A DNA stretch of 12,730 bases, from positions 1-12,730 of the forward strand of contig WGCT01000152.1 in the NCBI GenBank assembly GCA_015493625.1, read 5' to 3'. The notes under the pieces are model-generated. The model was not told the origin of the DNA. It searched no databases and was given only the letters and a program-made list of their open reading frames with translations. Made by a program: the position numbers and the translations under genes. This document shows, in pieces, positions 6,276 through 12,003 of this stretch. Numbering within the stretch: position 1 is the stretch's first letter; every line of letters begins with the position of its first letter. The stretch comes from Draconibacterium sp. (GTDB taxonomy: Bacteria; Bacteroidota; Bacteroidia; Bacteroidales; Prolixibacteraceae).

Positions 6276-7690
6276 TTCATCTCGCTTACTTTGGTTATTT
6301 CACTTCCTTTTTTGCTGTTTGTCGAGTCAACAGGTATAATTACTGCACTTTTATTTATTGCCAGTGGTACAATATTTTGAGGGACCAACTCATGATTTTC
6401 GTGGCATCCTATACAACCTCTGCGTTCGAATGGCCGCACCCAAATCCATTCCGACGGTCCCGAAACTACATTATTTTCATTGTCGAGTGTTTGAATGCGA
6501 ACCGGTGTATCGGCAACAACGCTTAAAAAAACCGAGCCATCTTTTTCCATGTCAACTGTTCCCAAACTTTTTTCCAAGCCAAGTATTTCAATTTTTGTTG
6601 CCTGAGTTGTTCCCGTTTCCGTAAAATTAATATTTGTACATAAAAACAATCCCGAAGTTTGTGCCATAACAATATCGTTGGGTAATTTTTTTGGTCGTTG
6701 GAAAGGTTTTACACAAACCGGTTCAAAACAATCGAACTTTGCATCATTATAAATTGGTTCCGAAATTTTTTTCTCCGATTGTAAGAAATTCCATAACCCG
6801 ACATTTTTTGAATCGGGAGACTGATAGGAGACAATCATTTTTTCAGCAGAAAGAGGCAAAGCCCAATAAAAATTCCCCTGAATATTTTCGGTATAATTTA
6901 TTTTTGAATGGAGTGGCCGGTTGTACGAAACCTCTGCCACATCAGTTTTCTTTGTTGTTGGATTTTGCTCGGTAAAATAGATTAATTTGTTTGCCTCGTT
7001 TACACACTGCCCGTATATTGCTGCTGAATTGTCGGCATAAAACAGTTCTGCTTTTGTTCCGTTGGGCCGCATGGCCAAATATTTTACTTTCCCTTTTTTC
7101 GGATAAACCTGTCTGCTGTTTATTAATATTCTACCGTCTTTTAAAACAGTTGAAATAAAATCGTTATGTGGATGAAAAGTTATCTGTTGAAGTTTTGTTC
7201 CATCCATATTTATTGTAAACAGGGCATTCGACGTTATTCCCGTTTTTTTATCCGTTACTTTTTTGCTGAAAGCAATTCGGTCTCCCGGCAAGTAACAAAC
7301 GCTATTGCACGACATTTTACAATTTGTAATTTGCCGGGTGCTTTTATCTTTTATATTCAACTCCCACACCTGCCATAAATCGGTTTCTGTTTTTTGCCCG
7401 AGAAAAAGAATGTGTTTGGCATCGTACGAAACCTGTGGCGAACAGGCGGAATAAAATCCGGGGGTTAAATTCTCTCCTTCGCCACTTTTTCCCATCCGAT
7501 TTACTGCTTGTAAATTTGCCCCTTTAAACAGGTGTGGAATAGCTTTTTCAACATCAATATTCGCAACCGGAACCCGTGTAAAAACAATCGTTCCGTTCGC
7601 CGGCATGTTGCTGCACGAAGTAATGTAACCACCAACAAAAACAGCAGCTACAAAAAGTCCGATGATAACAATTTGTTTTTTCAGTTTCAT
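6272..7690 (-). CDS. Monoheme lipoprotein resembling the hydrazine synthase alpha subunit (propeller plus middle domain)
   Basis: This is a 472-residue lipoprotein: signal 1-25 ending YITSC, lipidated Cys26. Residues about 60-320 look like a TolB/WD40-type propeller, with blades such as VSYDAKHILFLGQ, LPGDRIAFSKK, LFTINMDGTKLQQITFHPHN and LKDGRILINSRQ. The C-terminal part (about 370-430) reads GSVFLSVVADTPVRIQTLD, then WIWVRPFERRGCIGCHENH. It thus has a single CXXCH heme site at 426-430 (DNA 6401-6415). This 'variable strand, query-by-error, GCxGCHE' layout is what I know from the hydrazine synthase alpha middle-domain family, widespread outside anammox bacteria. True hydrazine synthase alpha carries two hemes and works with beta and gamma subunits not seen here, so hydrazine formation should not be assumed. 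It is first in the four-gene operon, behind a putative promoter and a palindrome, and overlaps the next gene by 4 bp. The Cys is followed by SNMPAN, not by an acidic surface-export signal. Confidence 0.82.
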   Translation of the reverse strand: MKLKKQIVIIGLFVAAVFVGGYITSCSNMPANGTIVFTRVPVANIDVEKAIPHLFKGANLQAVNRMGKSGEGENLTPGFYSACSPQVSYDAKHILFLGQKTETDLWQVWELNIKDKSTRQITNCKMSCNSVCYLPGDRIAFSKKVTDKKTGITSNALFTINMDGTKLQQITFHPHNDFISTVLKDGRILINSRQVYPKKGKVKYLAMRPNGTKAELFYADNSAAIYGQCVNEANKLIYFTEQNPTTKKTDVAEVSYNRPLHSKINYTENIQGNFYWALPLSAEKMIVSYQSPDSKNVGLWNFLQSEKKISEPIYNDAKFDCFEPVCVKPFQRPKKLPNDIVMAQTSGLFLCTNINFTETGTTQATKIEILGLEKSLGTVDMEKDGSVFLSVVADTPVRIQTLDNENNVVSGPSEWIWVRPFERRGCIGCHENHELVPQNIVPLAINKSAVIIPVDSTNSKKGSEITKVSEMK

Positions 7691-7709
7691 CTCATTCTAA
7701 TTTTTCTTC

Positions 7710-7717
7710 CAAAGGTA
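7710..7717 (-). promoter_or_regulatory. Putative Bacteroidota -7 box for the cytochrome/propeller operon
   Basis: The minus-strand sequence TACCTTTG matches the Bacteroidota sigma-factor -7 consensus TAnnTTTG. It ends 19 nt before the ATG at 7690, a reasonable leader length. I see no good TTTG -33 element at the expected spacing. Instead a perfect palindrome begins 2 bp upstream of the box (7720-7737). The call rests on a short motif and its position. Confidence 0.35.
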
Positions 7718-7719
7718 TT

Positions 7720-7737
7720 TCCCGATGAACATCGGGA
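7720..7737. repeat. Perfect palindromic hairpin, possible operator or dispersed repeat
   Basis: TCCCGAT-GAAC-ATCGGGA is a perfect 7-bp stem with a 4-nt loop, lying directly upstream of the putative -7 box of the heme-lipoprotein operon. No T-tract follows it on either strand, so it is not a standard terminator. Its place over the -10 to -35 region would suit a repressor or activator site. It could equally be a dispersed palindrome of the genome. Confidence 0.55.
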
Positions 7738-7748
7738 TAACTCGCTTC

Positions 7749-7778
7749 ATAATAATTTTCCTGTGTGACAATTATTAT
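7749..7778. repeat. AT-rich inverted repeat between the CRTAC1 gene and the downstream operon
   Basis: Two 9-bp perfect arms, ATAATAATT (7749-7757) and AATTATTAT (7770-7778), flank a 12-nt loop, 16 bp after the CRTAC1 stop codon. The stem is purely A/T and lacks a following T-tract, so it would be a weak terminator at best. An AT-rich protein-binding site is another reading. Together with the GC palindrome 11 bp away, it accounts for most structure in this 104-bp gap. Confidence 0.45.
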
Positions 7779-7794
7779 TTCATGCTCGTTTCAT

Positions 7795-9492
7795 TTAATT
7801 TGCTGCTTCAGATTCGTTAATTGTTAAAATTTGACCTGCTTTAATATTCTTCAGGTTTTGTATTTTCCCCGACGGCCAGATTACTTTAATTGAATCGACC
7901 ATTGTACTTTTCCCCAGTCCGAAATGCAGTCGCGGGTCGTTTGTCGACAAATACCCTCCCGAGCTTTTCTTTTGTGCGTACTGTTTTTTATCGCCCGTAA
8001 CAATAGTAACTCTTGCTCCCACACCATCGCGGTTGCTAACATCGCCAACTAAATTAAGTAGTATCCAGTTATTTTCGTTTCCCTTGTTATTTCTTAGCAA
8101 TGCCCCCAGCTCCTCGAGATTCGAAACATAAACATCCACGTCGCCATCGTTATCGTAATCGCCAAAACAGGCACCACGTCCAACATGCTCTTCCTGAAAA
8201 TAAGCACCGCGCTGAGTGGAAACATCGGTAAATGTACCGTCTCCATTATTCTCAAAAAGCTGGTCTTCTTGTCCGTAAAGATGTTTTAATTCGCCATTAA
8301 CTTTAAAAAGGTCGAGATCGCCATCGTTATCGTAATCGAGAAACGAAGTTGCCCACCCCACAAACTGCCCACATGCTACTGCAATACCGGCTTTATACGA
8401 CATTTCGCTAAATACGCCGTTTCCTCTGTTTTGGTGCAGCGAACAATACGCATTGTCCGACACGAAAAGATCCATTAATCCATCGTTATTATAATCGGCA
8501 AAATCAACCGACATGCTAATTGTAGCTTCGCCCATTTGGTTAAAACCAACACCCGACTGCGTTCCGCGGTCTTCAAAAACCTTTCCGCCTTTGTTATGAT
8601 ACAGGTAATTAACCATGTGGTCGTTCGACACAAAAATATCCATAAAACCGTCGTTGTCGTAATCGGTTGCACCCACGCCCATCGCTCTTCCATCGCGATT
8701 ATAAACATTCATTGCTTTGGTTACGTCTTCAAACTTACCGCCTCCCAAATTGTGATATAAAATATCGGGAACACCATCGTACGCCATTGGTCCGGGAAAT
8801 CCGTCGGGTGCATAATGTAAATTATATTTTGGGTCGAATTTTATATAGTTTCCAACATATAAATCGAGCAATCCGTCGTTATCGTAGTCGAGCCACACAG
8901 CTCCTGTACTACAATCGTTGCCGGCAACTCCGGCCTTTTTGGTTACATCGGAGAACGTTCCGTTGCCATTGTTTTTATAAAGTACATTTGCGCCAAAATT
9001 GGTTAGATAAATATCGGGGTAACCGTCGTTATTAAAATCGCCAACGGTAACGCCCATTCCGTAACCGCGGTCGCCAACTTTCGCTTTTTTTGTAACGTCT
9101 TCAAATGTTCCGTCGTGAAGGTTTCTATATAGTCTATTCTCCGAATCTTTAACGTCGGGTTTTGTTTCGTTCTTACTTAAAATCTCGTTGTAGTTTGCAT
9201 TACTAATATAAAGATCGATATAACCGTCTTGGTCGTAATCGAGAAATGCAGCCCCACCTCCATCAGACTCCACTAAATTACTCAGGTGCTCGTCGCCCAG
9301 TGTACGAACAAGGTCGATGCCCGAGTTCTTTATTATATTTTGAAAATAGTCGTTATTTGCCGGAGGAAGTTCTCTTTTTGTTGAGTTGGGTTTCGACTGA
9401 CACCCGCTCAAAACAAATCCTGTTATAAATAGAGAAACTATAATTGGGGATTTTATAAGTGAACTAAAACTTTTTATTTTAATCTTCATCAT
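7795..9492 (-). CDS. CRTAC1-family lipoprotein: seven VCBS/FG-GAP calcium loops plus UnbV/ASPIC domain
   Basis: This 565-residue lipoprotein has a signal ending FVLSGC (Cys31). Seven calcium-type DxDxDG loops are seen: DYDQDGYID (85), DFNNDGYPD (152), DYDNDGLLD (202), DYDNDGFMD (277), DYNNDGLMD (333), DYDNDGDLD (386) and DYDNDGDVD (445). They are joined by LY(K/R)NxGxGTFxDVT strands, as expected for a seven-bladed integrin-alpha-like propeller. Residues about 488-560 form the UnbV/ASPIC domain (DGVGARVTIVTG, LHFGLGKSTMVDSIKVIWPSG). CRTAC1 proteins are exported calcium-dependent binding proteins of unsettled function, often encoded with TPR proteins, and a TPR lipoprotein lies at the left end of this window. 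A 172-bp gap with a possible promoter separates it from the radical SAM gene, and a 104-bp gap with two hairpins separates it from the next operon. It is therefore likely its own transcription unit. No acidic surface-export signal follows Cys31 (QSKPNS). Confidence 0.93.
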   Translation of the reverse strand: MMKIKIKSFSSLIKSPIIVSLFITGFVLSGCQSKPNSTKRELPPANNDYFQNIIKNSGIDLVRTLGDEHLSNLVESDGGGAAFLDYDQDGYIDLYISNANYNEILSKNETKPDVKDSENRLYRNLHDGTFEDVTKKAKVGDRGYGMGVTVGDFNNDGYPDIYLTNFGANVLYKNNGNGTFSDVTKKAGVAGNDCSTGAVWLDYDNDGLLDLYVGNYIKFDPKYNLHYAPDGFPGPMAYDGVPDILYHNLGGGKFEDVTKAMNVYNRDGRAMGVGATDYDNDGFMDIFVSNDHMVNYLYHNKGGKVFEDRGTQSGVGFNQMGEATISMSVDFADYNNDGLMDLFVSDNAYCSLHQNRGNGVFSEMSYKAGIAVACGQFVGWATSFLDYDNDGDLDLFKVNGELKHLYGQEDQLFENNGDGTFTDVSTQRGAYFQEEHVGRGACFGDYDNDGDVDVYVSNLEELGALLRNNKGNENNWILLNLVGDVSNRDGVGARVTIVTGDKKQYAQKKSSGGYLSTNDPRLHFGLGKSTMVDSIKVIWPSGKIQNLKNIKAGQILTINESEAAN

Positions 9493-9517
9493 TAATTAGC
9501 TAGTGTTTTATTGCTAG

Positions 9518-9525
9518 CAAAAATA
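9518..9525 (-). promoter_or_regulatory. Putative -7 box for the CRTAC1 gene
   Basis: The minus-strand sequence TATTTTTG fits TAnnTTTG and lies 25 nt before the ATG at 9492. A short GCTAG/CTAGC inverted repeat (9499-9517) lies between box and start codon. No matching -33 TTTG is found at normal spacing. The rest of the 9493-9665 gap is AT-rich, and I see no clear terminator for the upstream radical SAM gene in it. Confidence 0.35.
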
Positions 9526-9665
9526 ATAATTTATCAAGACCATTTTATCTTTTTTTAAGAATTTTCAACAGAAAACAAACACGTTATTTTTTGGCATCCA
9601 ACCCCACATTACACAGAATCGACTAAAAATGAGAACAATACAAAACAATTAATAAAAGAGAATAG

Positions 9666-10613
9666 TTAACGTGTACACGAACATCTTATTCCGGGGGATA
9701 TTTTTTGATATAAATTCATTTTATTCAGCCTCTCTTTTCTTCGGTTAAAACATTTATTGCAGTTCGAAAATTTATCAATATCCCACAAATCGGCAAAAAC
9801 ATCGCCGCGGTTTAATTTAATTCCATATTCAACAACCTCTTCCAGCGACTCGATTTTTGGTTGTTTAAAATTTCCTGATTCAGAAAGAAAATCCATTGCC
9901 CCGTTTCCGGCTCGCACAGGAATTACCGTACACGCCGTAACTCCCTTTTCAAAAGCAAAGTCAATAGATTTCTTCGCCCAAAAAATGCCTTCTTTTTCTG
10001 AAAGAAATGGAGGACGAAGCAAAATAAATGCCCTCGTATTAATACTATTGGACACCAAAAAACGCGTAGAAACTTCGAAATCAATCAGGTTCATTTGCTT
10101 ATTAAGCAGTGGAAGAACCTCGGGATGAACTGTTTCGAGACCTATTGCAACATGCAATTCAGGGTTTATCATCTCCCTAAATCGCACTACTTTCTCGTCA
10201 ATAAAAGCGGTATGGCTTTCAACAGTTACCGTTTTAAAGTCGGAAATAAGCTCTGCAATTTCTTTATAATCTGAAGAGGGAATTGCTCTGTTATCGAAAA
10301 AACTACCACTGTTATACAATTTAAGATGATTAGTTTTGGGCAGTTTCGAAAGTGCCGTCTCAATTTGCTTTGCAATTGCGCCCTCGGGAACGGGTGTGTC
10401 GGTTGTGTTTTTCCACAGGTCGCACATTAAGCATTTAAACGGGCACTCGGCATTGGTTAAAAAAAGAGCAGACACATCGTCTATTTTGCCCGATGCAGTC
10501 CGCTCTTTTTCGTTAAAATAGAGATACGGGGTAAACGGATCAACGGAATTTTTCCTACTCCTTAAAGAAGTAATCCATCGATTGTCAATCCTGAAATCTC
10601 TTTGGTTATTCAT
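9666..10613 (-). CDS. Radical SAM enzyme, RaSEA-like (archaeosine radical SAM group), substrate unknown
   Basis: The protein has 315 residues from ATG at 10613. A longer frame opens at 10676, but its extra 21 residues lie wholly within the upstream gene and look unlike the family N-terminus. After FTPYLYFNEKERTASG comes SALFLTNAECPFKCLMCDLW: C57-x3-C61-x2-C64 is the radical SAM [4Fe-4S] motif. The context (F)LTxxECPFxCxMCDLWKNT is what I know from RaSEA and its bacterial relatives. The barrel continues with LKLYNSGSFFD (GGE-like strand), VESHTAFI and HVAIGLETVHPEVL. The C-terminus has a second cysteine set, C285, C288, C311 and C313, in DLWDIDKFSNCNKC and RCSCTR, possibly for zinc or another cluster. 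It overlaps the asparagine-synthetase-like gene by 8 bp, so the two are almost certainly made together. Archaeosine itself is archaeal, so a different nucleoside or small-molecule substrate is likely; that is inference. Confidence 0.87.
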   Translation of the reverse strand: MNNQRDFRIDNRWITSLRSRKNSVDPFTPYLYFNEKERTASGKIDDVSALFLTNAECPFKCLMCDLWKNTTDTPVPEGAIAKQIETALSKLPKTNHLKLYNSGSFFDNRAIPSSDYKEIAELISDFKTVTVESHTAFIDEKVVRFREMINPELHVAIGLETVHPEVLPLLNKQMNLIDFEVSTRFLVSNSINTRAFILLRPPFLSEKEGIFWAKKSIDFAFEKGVTACTVIPVRAGNGAMDFLSESGNFKQPKIESLEEVVEYGIKLNRGDVFADLWDIDKFSNCNKCFNRRKERLNKMNLYQKISPGIRCSCTR

Positions 10614-11937
10614 AAATCGATAAAAACTCCCGCCGGTACTCAATCTCCGCTTCGGGGAAAAGTTTATCGAAAGCATCTTTTACAACAGCACCGTGCTGAA
10701 ATCTTCTTTTTTCGAAAACAGGCATATCCATTCCGGTAATTGCTTTTACACCGCTAGCAACTACCTGTCCTTTTAGGTCATAAAGTTTTTCGTGATCCCA
10801 GTCGGTTAGTTCAATAAACGGAATTCCCTCGGCAATTTCAATCACATTTTCCAAAGTGTACGGGCTGAATGCGGCGAAATTAGTAAGTTCGGCCGTAGTG
10901 TAAGTTCGCATGTAACCGCGACTCAACCCTCCCGAGTATGTTAAAGAGTGTTTCCATTTTCCAACGCCCCACCCTTCGTGATACAGCATTAAATTATTCA
11001 ACACGCTGCGAATGGTTAATTCAGGATTTTCCTCAATGGGATAATCTTTTAGATTCTCGTCGCCACCATCGCCATCAATAATGTATTTCCAGTCGGGGTA
11101 ACGCAGTCTTATTCCTTTTAAAACAGCCAAATTCATTGTTGCATCCTGAATGTCGAGCGGTTTATAATCTTCAACCACTTTAATGGCTTCTTTCCAGTCG
11201 AGTTGCGAAGAGTCGATCTCAATAGGTTCGAGGAAAAGTTCAAGATCGAGTGCCTGCAAAAATTCGCGGGCCTGGTTCAAGTCTTCCCCTTTTCCATCGA
11301 TACTTAATGTAAATGCTTTTAATCTCGACGGATTTTCGCCAAGCTCAAGGAGTGCGTGGTAGGTTAATAAAAACACAGAGCCACTATCGACTCCTGCCGA
11401 GAAAGTAACGCCAATTGGCCCCTCTTTGGCTTCGTATTTTAACCACTTTTTAATCTCCTCGTAAAGAGTTCCAATATACAATTTACCAATTTGCTCAATG
11501 GTTTTATGCTTTAATTTGTTACGAGTTGGGGCAAAAAAACGGGTGTATTCCGGACTTGGGTCGGGGCATCCCAAAAGATGAATGGTTGTTATGTGGTGAG
11601 CCGGAGCCATTCGTGTATACGATGGGTGAAACTGGTCGTCGAGCCCCTCTTTTTTCAACCAGTTGTAAATTGTATCAATTCGTTCGGCAAGAATGAGGCA
11701 CGGCCCTGCCATTAATTTGGCAATAAAAAAACGCATTGGGCGGCCAATCGATCTTGCCATCCGAATTGTTTTACCATCAACAGAGACAATGGCAAACTGC
11801 CCGTCGATTTTTCGTACAGCATCGGCATCGCCCGATTTTACAATCTCGGTTGCCTCTTCCAATGTCATATTATAAATAATGTTTTTCGATGGGTCGGTCA
11901 GGTTAACAATCCGGTTTACATATTCGTGATTTATCAT
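10606..11937 (-). CDS. Asparagine-synthetase-fold ATP-dependent ligase, glutaminase domain degenerate
   Basis: This is a 443-residue protein from ATG at 11937. The frame opens at 11964 (452 residues), but a putative -7 box at 11979-11986 would leave that start only a few bases of leader. The C-terminal half is an asparagine-synthetase/beta-lactam-synthetase-type domain. It has the PP-loop SAGVDS (180-185, for SGGxDS), LKAFTLSIDG, and the acidic magnesium/pyrophosphate motif DGDGGDE (288-294). The N-terminal ~140 residues keep pieces of the class II glutaminase fold (KIDGQFAIVSVDG, RSIGRPMRFF, LAERIDTIY, HPSYTRMAPAHH) but are shorter and lack Cys2. It therefore cannot release ammonia from glutamine in the usual way. 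It may use free ammonia or an amine and join it to an adenylated carboxylate, as beta-lactam synthetases do intramolecularly. The 8-bp overlap with the radical SAM gene implies a shared pathway. Housekeeping asparagine synthesis is unlikely. Confidence 0.82.
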   Translation of the reverse strand: MINHEYVNRIVNLTDPSKNIIYNMTLEEATEIVKSGDADAVRKIDGQFAIVSVDGKTIRMARSIGRPMRFFIAKLMAGPCLILAERIDTIYNWLKKEGLDDQFHPSYTRMAPAHHITTIHLLGCPDPSPEYTRFFAPTRNKLKHKTIEQIGKLYIGTLYEEIKKWLKYEAKEGPIGVTFSAGVDSGSVFLLTYHALLELGENPSRLKAFTLSIDGKGEDLNQAREFLQALDLELFLEPIEIDSSQLDWKEAIKVVEDYKPLDIQDATMNLAVLKGIRLRYPDWKYIIDGDGGDENLKDYPIEENPELTIRSVLNNLMLYHEGWGVGKWKHSLTYSGGLSRGYMRTYTTAELTNFAAFSPYTLENVIEIAEGIPFIELTDWDHEKLYDLKGQVVASGVKAITGMDMPVFEKRRFQHGAVVKDAFDKLFPEAEIEYRREFLSIYE

Positions 11938-11978
11938 TTTACTTATTTTTAATACTTTCAGCATTCAATACTACGATG

Positions 11979-11986
11979 CAAATATA
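11979..11986 (-). promoter_or_regulatory. Putative -7 box for the asparagine-synthetase-like / radical SAM pair
   Basis: Minus-strand TATATTTG, followed by C, matches the TAnnTTTG consensus. It lies in the short gap after the upstream lipoprotein stop (12004), 41 nt before ATG 11937 and 14 nt before ATG 11964. A direct repeat (CAATCAATCA on the plus strand, 11991-12000) lies just upstream. A -33 TTTG is not evident, so the call is tentative. Confidence 0.4.
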
Positions 11987-12003
11987 ACTTCAATCAATCA
12001 GAA

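Noticed and set aside
7720..7737. Palindrome as an intrinsic terminator of the CRTAC1 gene
   Set aside because: No T-tract follows on the minus strand (AATACC follows) and the stem is only 7 bp.
8536..9035. Plus-strand open frames opposite the CRTAC1 gene, up to 122 codons
   Set aside because: They are antisense to a gene with seven clear calcium loops. Their length follows from the repetitive GAT/GAC codons on the other strand, and they show no domain or credible start region.
8100..9260. CRISPR-like or tandem repeat from recurring ATCGTTATCGTAATCG blocks
   Set aside because: The blocks are unevenly spaced, variable and in frame with protein calcium loops; they are coding repeats.
10614..10676. 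Longer N-terminus for the radical SAM protein from 10676
   Set aside because: The extra 21 residues lie entirely in the coding region of the upstream gene and look unlike the family. The ATG overlapping the upstream stop gives a typical coupled junction.
10606..11937. Housekeeping asparagine synthetase (asnB)
   Set aside because: There is no Cys2 nucleophile, the N-terminal domain is shortened, the PP-loop is the variant SAGVDS, and the gene is coupled to a radical SAM enzyme.
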